Shown here piece by piece: positions 34,694-44,004 of a stretch of 64,000 nt of DNA. Every line of letters starts with the position of its first letter. The first letter of the stretch is position 1. Location of the stretch: positions 1,116,001-1,180,000 of the forward strand of contig NZ_CP102292.1 in NCBI RefSeq assembly GCF_025152405.1. The letters run 5' to 3'. The notes under the pieces are model-generated. The model saw nothing but the letters and a program-made list of their open reading frames with translations, ran no database searches and had not been told where the DNA came from. The translations under genes were made by a program, and so were the position numbers. Origin of the DNA: [Ruminococcus] lactaris ATCC 29176 (lineage in GTDB: Bacteria; Bacillota; Clostridia; Lachnospirales; Lachnospiraceae).

Positions 34694-35410
34694 ATGCAGA
34701 GAAATGAAAATGTTACGATAAAAGAGATGTACCGTGAAGAGCGGCCTTATGAAAAGTGTGAACAGTATGGAGCAGAGAATCTGACAGATGCAGAGTTACT
34801 GGCAGTTCTTTTGCGAACCGGAACAAAAGGGGAGAATTCACTCCGGCTCGCACAGAAGATCCTGCATCCGGAGACAGATCGGGGTGGTCTTGTGAACCTT
34901 CCGCAATGGACAGTGGAACAGCTTCGGCAGGTCAGGGGGATCGGCAAAGTGAAAGCAATTCAGATCCGCTGCCTTGCAGAGCTTGCAAGAAGGATGGCGA
35001 AGGCAGAGGCTTTGGAGGGTCTGGATTTTTCTTCTCCGAATACGATCGCCCGTTACTATATGGAAGATATGCGGCATCGTCAGAAAGAAGTGATGAAGCT
35101 GCTTTTGCTGAATACAAAAGCAAAACTGATCGGAGCCAGTGATATATCAGTGGGAACGGTCAATGCAACGCTCGTATCTCCGAGGGAGCTTTTTCTTGAA
35201 GCTCTGAAGAAGAATGCAGTATCCATCATTCTGCTTCATAATCATCCAAGTGGTGACCCGACTCCGAGTCAGGAAGATATTCTTCTGACGCAGAGAGTGA
35301 GAAAAGCAGGAGATCTGATCGGTATCGAGCTGCTGGATCATATCATCATAGGAGATAATCGTTATATAAGTCTGAGGGAAAAGGGTTTCTTTTGCGGGAA
35401 TCCGGGTTAA
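34694..35410 (+). CDS. radC: RadC-family JAB/MPN domain protein
   Basis: The 238-residue protein has an N-terminal helix-hairpin-helix-like region (LRQVRGIGKVKAIQI) and a C-terminal JAB1/MPN metalloprotease-like domain with the zinc motif HNHPSGDPTPSQED. The historic link to DNA repair is weak, and its true activity is unknown. In Firmicutes it often precedes mreB, as here (24 bp gap), and it probably opens the cell-shape operon. Confidence 0.9.
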   Translation: MQRNENVTIKEMYREERPYEKCEQYGAENLTDAELLAVLLRTGTKGENSLRLAQKILHPETDRGGLVNLPQWTVEQLRQVRGIGKVKAIQIRCLAELARRMAKAEALEGLDFSSPNTIARYYMEDMRHRQKEVMKLLLLNTKAKLIGASDISVGTVNATLVSPRELFLEALKKNAVSIILLHNHPSGDPTPSQEDILLTQRVRKAGDLIGIELLDHIIIGDNRYISLREKGFFCGNPG

Positions 35411-35433
35411 GAAATTAAGGGGTTGGTTTTAGA

Positions 35434-36459
35434 ATGGCCAGGAATATATATGGGCTGGATCTTGGGACATACGAGATCAAGATTTTTGATAAAAAGAAAG
35501 TACGGATCTGGCGGGAAAAAAATGTGATAGCCATGAAGGATAAAAAATATATTTTTTCCGTCGGAAATGAAGCGTATAAGATGTATGAAAAAGCACCGGA
35601 GAATGTTGAGATCCTTTTTCCGATGAAGAACGGAGTAATCGCGAGATTTGATGATATGCAGTATTTACTGGGGAGTCTTCTGAAGACAGATCATCAGTTT
35701 GCCCGTGGAGCGGAATATGTGATCGCAGTACCGACCGATGTGACGGAAGTGGAAAAGAAAGCGTTTTACGATCTTGTGATGCATTCCGAGGCAAAGGCAA
35801 AGTCAGTCAGGATTGTGGAACGGGGACTGGCAGATGCCGTCGGACTGGGGCTGGATGTGATGAATGAGACCGGGATTTTTATTGCCAACTTTGGTGGCGG
35901 CACTACAGAATTGTCGGTGCTTTCCCGCGGCGGAATGGTCATGAACCGGCTGCTGAAGACCGGTGGAGAAACGCTGGATGCAGCGATTGCCGGACGGGTC
36001 AGGAGAAACCGGGAGTTCCTGATCGGGAAAAGCACGGCTGAACGTCTGAGAAAAGAATTTGCAGTATTTGAAGACGGAACAGCGGATGCAAAAAGAGTCT
36101 ATGGCAGGGATCTGACTTCCGGTGTCCCGGCACATACTGAGATACAGATCAGTCTTGTGCGTGCGGCGGTCAAGGAGCCTTTGGAAGAATGTGCAGAGGC
36201 AATCCGATCCATGCTCACGCGAACCCCGCCGGATGTCAGAAGGGCGATCGAGGCCAGGGGCATCTATCTGACCGGTGGTGTTGCAGGTCTGAAGGGCTTT
36301 CCTACATATCTGGGAGAAAGGACCGGACTGAAGGTTTTTACGGTACCTGACCCGGAATTATGTGCGGTGAAAGGGCTTCAGAAGATCATACTGGACAAGG
36401 AGTATTATAAAAAATTAAGCTATTCTATGTTAGATCAGAATTATAGGTGGTTAAGATAA
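35434..36459 (+). CDS. mreB: MreB-like cell-shape actin
   Basis: The 341-residue actin-fold ATPase has phosphate-1 motif LDLGTYEIKIF, phosphate-2 motif ANFGGGTTELSVLS and the adenosine motif LTGGVAGLKG. The phosphate-1 loop differs from the usual DLGTANTLIY but keeps Asp and Gly-Thr. Filaments of MreB guide peptidoglycan synthesis along the side wall. It is followed after 4 bp by mreC, then mreD, PBP2 and RodA-type proteins, making a complete elongasome set. AAGGGGTTGG lies upstream of the ATG. Confidence 0.92.
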   Translation: MARNIYGLDLGTYEIKIFDKKKVRIWREKNVIAMKDKKYIFSVGNEAYKMYEKAPENVEILFPMKNGVIARFDDMQYLLGSLLKTDHQFARGAEYVIAVPTDVTEVEKKAFYDLVMHSEAKAKSVRIVERGLADAVGLGLDVMNETGIFIANFGGGTTELSVLSRGGMVMNRLLKTGGETLDAAIAGRVRRNREFLIGKSTAERLRKEFAVFEDGTADAKRVYGRDLTSGVPAHTEIQISLVRAAVKEPLEECAEAIRSMLTRTPPDVRRAIEARGIYLTGGVAGLKGFPTYLGERTGLKVFTVPDPELCAVKGLQKIILDKEYYKKLSYSMLDQNYRWLR

Positions 36460-36463
36460 GATT

Positions 36464-37333
36464 ATGAAAAAAAAGAAGACGCAGGCATCAGCCTTTAATA
36501 AATATTTATTGATCGGACTTTCCGTTTTTTGTATTTTAATGATGACGTTATCCGTAGTTTCTGAAAAGACAAAAGGACCTTTTAAGATGATCGCGGAGGT
36601 TACGGTAGTTCCGCTTCAGAAAGGAATCAACCATATCGGAAGCTGGATGGGAGATATGAAAGATAATTTCCAGACCCTGAAAGAAGTACGGGCTGAGAAC
36701 AAAAAGCTTCAGGAGCAGGTGGATTCCCTGGTGATCGAGAACAATAATCTCCAGCAGGAACGGTATGAGCTTGAACGGCTGCAGGAGTTATATCAGTTAG
36801 ACCAGAGCTATTCAGATTATAAGAAGACAGCAGCACATGTCATTGGAAATGATTCAGGCAACTGGTTCAGTACATTTACCATTGATAAGGGAAGCAATGA
36901 CGGAATCGCAAAAGATATGAATGTTATGGCAGGAAGCGGACTGGTCGGAATCGTGACAGATGTAGGGCCAGCCTGGGCGAAAGTCCGTTCAATCGTAGAT
37001 GACTCCAGCAATGTGAGCGGTATGGTATTGTCTACATCTGACCGGTGCGTGGTCAGCGGAGATCTTTCACTGATGAGTGACGGACAGATCCGTTTCAGCC
37101 AGATGGAAAATAATGATAATACAGTTTCCGTTGGAGATCAGATTGTTACATCTTATATCAGTGACAAGTATCTGCAGGGAATCCTGATCGGATATGTCAG
37201 TGAAGTGACGGTTGATTCCAATAATCTGACCCGGTCCGGATATATTACACCGGCTGTTGATTTTAAAAATCTGCAGGAGGTACTGATTATTACATCCACC
37301 AAAGCAGATCTGACCGGAGGAGAAAAAAAATAG
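36464..37333 (+). CDS. mreC: Rod shape-determining protein MreC
   Basis: The 289-residue protein has one transmembrane helix (about 14-32), a coiled coil (about 70-110, rich in Glu, Leu and Asn) and the beta-rich MreC core (VIGNDSGNWFSTFTIDKGSNDGI, GLVGIVTDVG). MreC links MreB filaments to PBP2 outside the membrane. Length and domain order are normal. Confidence 0.94.
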   Translation: MKKKKTQASAFNKYLLIGLSVFCILMMTLSVVSEKTKGPFKMIAEVTVVPLQKGINHIGSWMGDMKDNFQTLKEVRAENKKLQEQVDSLVIENNNLQQERYELERLQELYQLDQSYSDYKKTAAHVIGNDSGNWFSTFTIDKGSNDGIAKDMNVMAGSGLVGIVTDVGPAWAKVRSIVDDSSNVSGMVLSTSDRCVVSGDLSLMSDGQIRFSQMENNDNTVSVGDQIVTSYISDKYLQGILIGYVSEVTVDSNNLTRSGYITPAVDFKNLQEVLIITSTKADLTGGEKK

Positions 37334-37346
37334 GAGGAATACGGAA

Positions 37347-37880
37347 ATGAAGATGTTGAAGTTTAAAAGATTTATCACGACAGCAGTGATCCTGCTGGCT
37401 GCCTATCTTCTTCAGAGTACGGTATTTTCTCATCTGGAATTGGCCGGGATCAAACCAAACCTGCTGCTGATCGTTACAGCAGCTTTTGGTTTTATGAGAG
37501 GACCGAAGGAGGGAATGTGGATCGGACTGGCAGCGGGGCTGTTACTGGATGTTCAGTGTGGAGATATCATTGGATTTTACGGCTTGATCTATCTGCTGGT
37601 GGGAGCATTGAATGGCCTGTTTGAGCAGCTTTTCTTTGATGAGGATATCAAACTTCCGCTGTTCCTGATCACACTGAGTGAGTTTCTGTATGGGATCGTG
37701 ATCTATTTTCTGATGTTCCTTCTGAAAAGTGATTTTAAGTTCCCGTATTATCTGGGCAGGATCATTGTGCCGGAACTGATCTATACGATCATGGTTACGC
37801 TGATCGTGTATCCGCTGATCCTGTGGGTAAATCATAAACTGGAAGCTGAAGAGAAAAGGAGTGCAAGTAAATTTGTTTAG
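37347..37880 (+). CDS. mreD: Rod shape-determining protein MreD
   Basis: The 177-residue integral membrane protein has five to six predicted helices and the typical N-terminal pattern LQSTVFSHLELAGIKPNLLLI. It belongs to the elongasome with MreC and PBP2. Its end overlaps the PBP2 start by 8 bp. Confidence 0.9.
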   Translation: MKMLKFKRFITTAVILLAAYLLQSTVFSHLELAGIKPNLLLIVTAAFGFMRGPKEGMWIGLAAGLLLDVQCGDIIGFYGLIYLLVGALNGLFEQLFFDEDIKLPLFLITLSEFLYGIVIYFLMFLLKSDFKFPYYLGRIIVPELIYTIMVTLIVYPLILWVNHKLEAEEKRSASKFV

Positions 37881-40752
37881 AAATATTTGGGACAGGATTA
37901 AAGAGGCGGGGGCGTATCTTTTAAATTCCAGACTGGTCATGCTGATCCTGGTATTCTGCTTGAGTTCCTCAATTCTGATCGGCAGACTTTTCTATCTGCA
38001 GATCGTGAAGGGGGAGGATTATCTGCAGAACTATGAGCTGTCTATCCGACGTACAAGCACGATCCAGGGAACAAGAGGAAATATTTATGACCGGAACGGG
38101 GAACTGCTGGCATATAACAAGCTCGCATATTCGGTGACGATCAATCTTTCCACGGTAGAGAATGCGATTACGACAACAAGGCGTGCCGAGAAGAATCAGG
38201 AGATCAACCGAATCCTGGATAAAGTTCTGTCGATTGTTGAAGAGCATGGAGATTCGGTGATTTCCAGTTTCGGGATCGTACTGGATTCGGCAGGGGAATA
38301 TCAGTTTACACAGACCAGTGAGACACAGAGACTGCGTTTTATTGCGGATGTATATGGAAAAGCGAAGATCGATCAGCTGACAAAGAAGCAGAAAAATCAG
38401 ACGGCAGCGGATGTGATCCATTATCTCTGTTCAGATGAGCGGTATGGATATGGACTGGATGAATCCAGCCTGGATGCGGCTTATATCTTAAAGATGATCA
38501 ATATGCGGTATGCAATGAACCTGAACAGTTTTCAGCAGTACATTGATACAACGCTGGCATCGGATGTCAGTGACGAAACTGCGGCTGCAATCATGGAGAA
38601 CAAGGATATCCTGACCGGAATCGATATTACGGAAGATTCAGTCAGAAAATATACGGATGCAGAGTATTTTGCATCAATCATCGGTTATACAGGGCAGATT
38701 TCCCAGGAGGAGTATGATGCTCTTTCAGAGGATGATAAAAAGAGATATTCTCTTTCGGATACTGTAGGAAAGGCAGGACTGGAGCAGACATTTGACAGTG
38801 TGCTGCAGGGTACAAAAGGAAAAACGACCGTCTATGTTGATAATCTCGGACGTGTGACGGATACTGTGAGCAGAAAAGAACCGGAGGCAGGAAATGATGT
38901 TTATCTGACGATTGATAAGAATCTGCAGGAAAATACTTATAAGCTGTTGGAAGAAAAAGTGGCGGGAATCGTTCTTGCCAAACTTCAGAATGTCCTGACC
39001 TATGATCCATCCAATGTCAGTGATTCCAAAAATCTGATCATTCCGGTTGGGGATGCATATTATAATCTGATCGGGAACAGTATTATTGATACAGGACATT
39101 TTGTGAAAGATGATGCAAAGACAGCAGAAAAGGCGGTTTACAGTATATTTCAGCCGAAACGGGAAGAAGCGGTCGCAGCGATCATAGCCCAGATGCAGAA
39201 CAAAGATGCAGCGGCATACAAAGATCTGGATGATGAAATGAAGGGCTATATGGACTATGTCTGTGATACGGTGCTTACAAAAAATACAGGCATCCTTAAT
39301 TCAGATCTGATCGATAAAAATGATGATACTTATATTTCATGGGCAAAAGATGAAGTAATCAGTCTTTACACGTATCTGAATTATGCAATTTCAAAGAACT
39401 GGATCGATACGACAAAGCTGGGAGAAAATTCTTATTCGAGTTCAGAGGAGATTTATCAGGAGATTTTGAACTATCTGCAGGATTATTTGAAAAATGACAG
39501 CAGTTTCGACAAACTTCTCTATGAAAATCTTATAAAATCAGGAAGTGTTACAGGAAATCAGGTTTGTGCGATCCTTTACGAACAGGGGGTACTTCCGATG
39601 GATGAGTCTGCATATAACGGTCTTTTAAGCGGCAGTATCGGTGCTTTTTCCTGGCTGACAGGAAAGATTCAGAATCTGGAGATCACACCGGGGCAATTGG
39701 CTCTGGAGCCGTGTTCTGCAGGGGCAGTCGTTACCGATCCGAAGACCGGAAAAGTGCTGGCATGTGTTTCTTATCCGGGATATGATAATAACCGGTTATC
39801 CAATGTGATGGATACAGATTATTATGTACAGTTAAGTACCGGGCTTTCACGTACTTTCTACAACAGGGCAACGCAGGAAAAGACAGCACCCGGATCAACC
39901 TATAAGATGATGTCTTCCGTAGCAGGTCTGACAGAAGGTGTGATCGGTGGTGGAACGTATCTGCCATGTACGGGTGAATTTGACAAGATCACGCCGAGTC
40001 CGAAATGCTGGATCTATCCAAGTGCCCACGGCAGTCTGAATGTAGTGGGAGCAATTCAGCATTCCTGTAATGATTTCTTCTATGAAGTGGGTTACAGACT
40101 CGGACAGGACGAAAATGGGAATTATGATAGCAGTGTCGGACTGGAAAAACTTGAAAAATACGCAAGCATGTTCGGACTGGATGAGACTTCAGGGGTGGAA
40201 ATCCCGGAGTCCGATCCACAGATATCTGATACAGATGCAGTTCGTTCTGCAATCGGACAGGGTACGAACAACTACACAGTAAGCCAGCTTAACCGTTATG
40301 TGACGGCTGTAGCAAACCGGGGAACCGTATATAAGCTCTCTCTGGTAGGAAAGACGACAGATGCTGATGGAAAGCTGATCAAAGAGTATGAACCGGAAGT
40401 CGTAAACCAGATGGATGAAGTAAGCTCCTCCACATGGGATCTGGTTCATAACGGTATGGAAAGCATGGTGAAAAATTCATCGGTATTTTCAAAAATGGAG
40501 ATTGCGATGGGAGGAAAGACCGGTACTGCACAGCAGAGTAAAGTGCATCCGGATCACGTTCTGTTTGCAGGATATGCACCTGCGGATGATCCTCAGATCG
40601 CGATCACAGTCCGTATTGCCAATGGATACAGTTCCAATTATGCGGCAGAAATCGGACGGGATATCACAAAAGTATACTTTGATGCCAATGCAGCGAAAGA
40701 TCTGATTACAGGAAAAGCATCATCACTTGGAAAGGCTGGTTCAGGAGATTAA
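37873..40752 (+). CDS. mrdA: Penicillin-binding protein 2 (class B transpeptidase) with a large insertion
   Basis: This is the elongation-specific peptidoglycan transpeptidase, anchored by one helix (about 17-37). The PBP dimerisation domain (RGNIYDRNGELLAYN) is followed by the transpeptidase domain with STYK (Ser675), SCN (about 731) and KTG (about 881). About 250 extra residues, mostly helical and polar, sit between the start of the transpeptidase domain (about 350) and AGAVVTDPKTG (about 615). The total is therefore 959 residues against about 600-700 in most PBP2. TTG 37,873 is preferred because AAGGAG lies 12 nt upstream; GTG 37,861 abuts that site. Confidence 0.9.
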   Translation: MFRNIWDRIKEAGAYLLNSRLVMLILVFCLSSSILIGRLFYLQIVKGEDYLQNYELSIRRTSTIQGTRGNIYDRNGELLAYNKLAYSVTINLSTVENAITTTRRAEKNQEINRILDKVLSIVEEHGDSVISSFGIVLDSAGEYQFTQTSETQRLRFIADVYGKAKIDQLTKKQKNQTAADVIHYLCSDERYGYGLDESSLDAAYILKMINMRYAMNLNSFQQYIDTTLASDVSDETAAAIMENKDILTGIDITEDSVRKYTDAEYFASIIGYTGQISQEEYDALSEDDKKRYSLSDTVGKAGLEQTFDSVLQGTKGKTTVYVDNLGRVTDTVSRKEPEAGNDVYLTIDKNLQENTYKLLEEKVAGIVLAKLQNVLTYDPSNVSDSKNLIIPVGDAYYNLIGNSIIDTGHFVKDDAKTAEKAVYSIFQPKREEAVAAIIAQMQNKDAAAYKDLDDEMKGYMDYVCDTVLTKNTGILNSDLIDKNDDTYISWAKDEVISLYTYLNYAISKNWIDTTKLGENSYSSSEEIYQEILNYLQDYLKNDSSFDKLLYENLIKSGSVTGNQVCAILYEQGVLPMDESAYNGLLSGSIGAFSWLTGKIQNLEITPGQLALEPCSAGAVVTDPKTGKVLACVSYPGYDNNRLSNVMDTDYYVQLSTGLSRTFYNRATQEKTAPGSTYKMMSSVAGLTEGVIGGGTYLPCTGEFDKITPSPKCWIYPSAHGSLNVVGAIQHSCNDFFYEVGYRLGQDENGNYDSSVGLEKLEKYASMFGLDETSGVEIPESDPQISDTDAVRSAIGQGTNNYTVSQLNRYVTAVANRGTVYKLSLVGKTTDADGKLIKEYEPEVVNQMDEVSSSTWDLVHNGMESMVKNSSVFSKMEIAMGGKTGTAQQSKVHPDHVLFAGYAPADDPQIAITVRIANGYSSNYAAEIGRDITKVYFDANAAKDLITGKASSLGKAGSGD

Positions 40753-40770
40753 GAGCAGGGGGATTTTAGT

Positions 40771-41415
40771 ATGGACAGGCTGGTGACGATAAAAAGCAAT
40801 CGATACGGGATGGAACTCCGCATGAACCCGGATGTTCCTTTTGAGGAGATACAGAAGGCGGTAGTCGAAAAATTCACAGATGCGGCAGGATTTTTTAAAA
40901 ATGCCCGGATGGCGATCAGCTTTACGGGAAGGACTCTGACTGCCACTGAGGAAGAAATACTGATCCAGACGATTACGGAGACGACCGGCGTGGAGCTTCT
41001 CTGCATTATCGATCAGGATGAAAAGAAAGAACTGATGTACAGAAGCATAGTAGAACAGACGCTTTCCAATATACAGAAGCGGGAAGGTCAGTTCTATAAA
41101 GGGACGCTCAGAAAGCGTCAGGTACTGGAAAGTGAATCAAGTATCGTGATCCTGGGAGATGTAGAACCCGGAGCAAAAGTGGTCTCAAAGGGAAATATAG
41201 TCATTGTCGGAGATCTTTACGGATCTGTACACGCAGGAGCGTATGACAACAGAGATGCTTATATCGTCGCATTGTCCATGCAGCCGAAAAGACTTTGTAT
41301 TGGAGATATTGAAGCAAAACGCCAGTTGATCTCGCAGGAAAGTCTGAACGTGAGAGGACCGAAGATTGCTGTAGTAGACGGGGGACGCATTTACTTAGAT
41401 CCATTGACAGATTAA
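40771..41415 (+). CDS. minC: Septum site-determining protein MinC
   Basis: The 214-residue FtsZ inhibitor has an N-terminal FtsZ-binding domain (about 1-100) and a C-terminal beta-helix that binds MinD (SSIVILGDVEPGAKVVSKGNI, then GDLYGSVHAG). It blocks division near the poles. It heads a minC-minD-minE block inserted between PBP2 and RodA, an order common in Clostridia. GGGGGAT lies upstream of the ATG. Confidence 0.93.
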   Translation: MDRLVTIKSNRYGMELRMNPDVPFEEIQKAVVEKFTDAAGFFKNARMAISFTGRTLTATEEEILIQTITETTGVELLCIIDQDEKKELMYRSIVEQTLSNIQKREGQFYKGTLRKRQVLESESSIVILGDVEPGAKVVSKGNIVIVGDLYGSVHAGAYDNRDAYIVALSMQPKRLCIGDIEAKRQLISQESLNVRGPKIAVVDGGRIYLDPLTD

Positions 41416-41449
41416 ATGCTCATACAAAGAGGCAGGAGGAATATACAGC

Positions 41450-42241
41450 ATGAGTGAAGTAATTGTTATTACATCAGGAAAAGGTGGAGTCGGCAAGACA
41501 ACGACAACAGCTAATATTGGAATCGGACTGGCAAAACTGGGAAAGAAGGTGCTTGTGATCGATACGGATCTGGGACTTCGTAATCTGGATGTCGTTCTGG
41601 GACTGGAGAATCGCATTGTCTATAATCTGGTGGATGTGATCGAGGGAAAATGCAGACCCAAGCAGGCCATCATCAAGGATAAACGTTTTCAGGATCTGTA
41701 TCTGCTGCCATCTGCACAGACAAAAGATAAATCCAGTGTATCACCGGAGCAGATGAAGAAGCTGACGGAAGATCTGAGAGAAGACTATGATTTTGTACTT
41801 CTGGACTGCCCGGCAGGGATTGAACAGGGGTTTCAGAATGCCATTGCAGGAGCTGATAAAGCAATCGTTGTGACAACACCGGAAGTATCCTCCATCCGCG
41901 ATGCAGACAGGATCATCGGGCTGCTGGAGGCCTCCGGTATCCGGGATAACCAGCTTGTGATTAACAGACTGCGTGTGGACATGGTCAAAAAAGGAGATAT
42001 GATGTCAGTGGAGGATGTGACGGAGATCCTTGCGATTGATCTTTTAGGAGTCATTCCGGATGACGAATCCGTGGTGATTGCAACCAATCAGGGAGAACCG
42101 GTCGTAGGCGAGGAAAGTCCGGCAGGAAAAGGATATGAGAATATCTGCCGCCGTCTGACAGGAGAGGAGATTCCGGTGACGGATTTTTCACGGCATAGCG
42201 GAATCAGAAAAAAACTTTCGGGTTTATTTCATCGCAGGTAG
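41450..42241 (+). CDS. minD: Septum site-determining ATPase MinD
   Basis: The 263-residue ParA/MinD-family ATPase has the deviant Walker A GKGGVGKTT, switch regions VIDTDLGLRNLD and LLDCPAGIE, and a C-terminal amphipathic membrane-targeting helix (about 250-263, IRKKLSGLFHRR). It recruits MinC to the membrane. Confidence 0.96.
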   Translation: MSEVIVITSGKGGVGKTTTTANIGIGLAKLGKKVLVIDTDLGLRNLDVVLGLENRIVYNLVDVIEGKCRPKQAIIKDKRFQDLYLLPSAQTKDKSSVSPEQMKKLTEDLREDYDFVLLDCPAGIEQGFQNAIAGADKAIVVTTPEVSSIRDADRIIGLLEASGIRDNQLVINRLRVDMVKKGDMMSVEDVTEILAIDLLGVIPDDESVVIATNQGEPVVGEESPAGKGYENICRRLTGEEIPVTDFSRHSGIRKKLSGLFHRR

Positions 42242-42253
42242 GAGGGGAATCAT

Positions 42254-42463
42254 ATGAGTGTACCTTCTGTTGCCATTGCAAAAGACAGACTGAAAAATCT
42301 GTTGATGTCAGACAGGATTCAATGTACACAGGATATGACGGAAAGGCTTTCAAAGGATCTGTATCAGGTAATCGCCAAGTATATGGAGCTTGATCCGGAG
42401 AAAGTGACGATAGAGATTACAAGGAACGATATACATATAAAATATACAGGAGAAAATCATTGA
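42254..42463 (+). CDS. minE: Cell division topological specificity factor MinE
   Basis: The 69-residue protein is short but keeps the MinE pattern. It has an N-terminal helix with AKDRLKNLLMSDR, and beta strands with DLYQVIAKYMELDPEKVTIEI. It drives MinD off the membrane and so sets Min oscillation. AGGAGGGG lies upstream. Its stop overlaps the TTG start of rodA. Confidence 0.9.
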   Translation: MSVPSVAIAKDRLKNLLMSDRIQCTQDMTERLSKDLYQVIAKYMELDPEKVTIEITRNDIHIKYTGENH

Positions 42464-43590
42464 AAAAGCTATTTTCCAATATGAAACAACGTTACAGTTT
42501 AAGAGATTACAAATTCAGCCTGGTCGTGCTGGTGCTTGCTATTTCTGTGATCGGAATCTTTATGGTCAGAAGTGCAAGACCGGAGTATATGACGCGGCAG
42601 ATCCTTGGAGTGGTTCTTGGAGTGGCGGTCATGGTCGTCATTTCCCTGATTGATTATAACTGGGTTCTGAATTTTTACTGGCTGCTTTATGGAATCAATC
42701 TGATTCTGCTGATCGCCGTCCTGCTGGTAGGAACATCTTCCCATGGAGCAACCCGCTGGCTGGATCTTGGATTCGTGCAGTTTCAGCCTTCGGATCTTGC
42801 AAAAATTCTGACAATTTTGTTCTTTGCAAGATTTTTAATGGACAGGGAAGAGAGTATTAAAAGTCCGAAGACGATCCTGCAGGCAGTGGTATTGATTCTG
42901 CCAACACTGGCATTGATCGTAATGCAGCCGAACCTTTCAACTACGATCTGTGTTGCAGCTTTATTCTGTGCATTGCTTTATATTGCAGGACTGAGTTATA
43001 AAATTGTCGGACCGGCACTGCTGATTCTGATCCCGGCAGTTATCATTTTTCTGACGATTGCAGTACAGCCGAATCAGCCATTGCTGAAAGATTACCAACA
43101 GAAACGTATTCTTGCGTGGCTGGAACCTGAAAAGTATACAGATGAGGATTCCTATCAGCAGCTTAATTCAGTGAAAGCAATCGGATCAGGGCAGCTTTTG
43201 GGAAAAGGATACGATAATGATGAAGCTACTTCCGTTAAAAATGGAAACTTTGTATCAGAGCCTCAGACAGATTTTATTTTTGCAATTATTGGTGAAGAAT
43301 TAGGATTTGTGGGTTGTTGTGTCGTTATATTTTTGTTATTATTGATAGTGATAGATTGTATTCTGATCGGACTAAAGGCGAAGGATACCGGAGGACGGAT
43401 CATCTGTGGAGGCGTGGCATCACTGGTGGGGATTCAGACATTTATCAATATCAGTGTTACGACGATGATCTTTCCGAATACAGGACTTTCCCTTCCTTTT
43501 GTAAGTTATGGCCTGACCTCAATTGTATGCTTTTATATGGGGATAGGGTTCGTACTGAATGTAGGGTTACAACCTAATAAATATCAGTAA
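42460..43590 (+). CDS. rodA: RodA/FtsW-family peptidoglycan glycosyltransferase
   Basis: The 376-residue SEDS protein has about ten transmembrane helices. It polymerises lipid II and works with a class B PBP. Motifs include HGATRWLDLGFVQFQPSD near the catalytic loop, the Asp-containing FVSEPQTDFIFAIIGEELG segment, and the late PFVSYGLTSI. Its place next to mreBCD and PBP2 favours RodA over FtsW. The TTG start has AGGAG 7 nt upstream and overlaps the minE stop. Confidence 0.93.
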   Translation: MKKLFSNMKQRYSLRDYKFSLVVLVLAISVIGIFMVRSARPEYMTRQILGVVLGVAVMVVISLIDYNWVLNFYWLLYGINLILLIAVLLVGTSSHGATRWLDLGFVQFQPSDLAKILTILFFARFLMDREESIKSPKTILQAVVLILPTLALIVMQPNLSTTICVAALFCALLYIAGLSYKIVGPALLILIPAVIIFLTIAVQPNQPLLKDYQQKRILAWLEPEKYTDEDSYQQLNSVKAIGSGQLLGKGYDNDEATSVKNGNFVSEPQTDFIFAIIGEELGFVGCCVVIFLLLLIVIDCILIGLKAKDTGGRIICGGVASLVGIQTFINISVTTMIFPNTGLSLPFVSYGLTSIVCFYMGIGFVLNVGLQPNKYQ

Positions 43591-43606
43591 AGAGAGGTTG
43601 ACATTT

Positions 43607-44002
43607 ATGAACATAGGACTGGTAGCACATGATGCAAAGAAGAAACTGATGCAGAATTTCTGTATCGCATATAGAGGAATCCTGAGTAAGCATAATCTTT
43701 ATGCAACGGAGACGACAGGGATTCTGGTAGAGAATGTGACGAATTTAAGTATTCATAAGTATCTTCCGGGACATCTTGGAGGAAAGCAGCAGCTCGGTTC
43801 CCAGATTGAACATAATCAGATGGATCTGTTGATTTTTTTCCGTGATCCTCTGACGCCACATTCTCATGAACCGGATGTCAATGATATTGTAAAGTTATGC
43901 GATATTTATAATATTCCGATCGCAACGAACATTGCGACAGCAGAGGCTCTGATCCTTGCACTTGACCGTGGAGACTTAGACTGGCGGGAGATGTATAAAT
44001 AA
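43607..44002 (+). CDS. mgsA: Methylglyoxal synthase
   Basis: The 131-residue enzyme converts dihydroxyacetone phosphate to methylglyoxal, a bypass used under phosphate limitation or sugar overflow. The N-terminus GLVAHDAKKKLM and the segment DLLIFFRDPLTPHSHEPDV are family signatures, and length is normal. ATG 43,607 is used; the in-frame TTG at 43,598 adds three residues. Linkage to the rod-shape genes is common in Clostridia but unexplained. Confidence 0.92.
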   Translation: MNIGLVAHDAKKKLMQNFCIAYRGILSKHNLYATETTGILVENVTNLSIHKYLPGHLGGKQQLGSQIEHNQMDLLIFFRDPLTPHSHEPDVNDIVKLCDIYNIPIATNIATAEALILALDRGDLDWREMYK

Positions 44003-44004
44003 TT

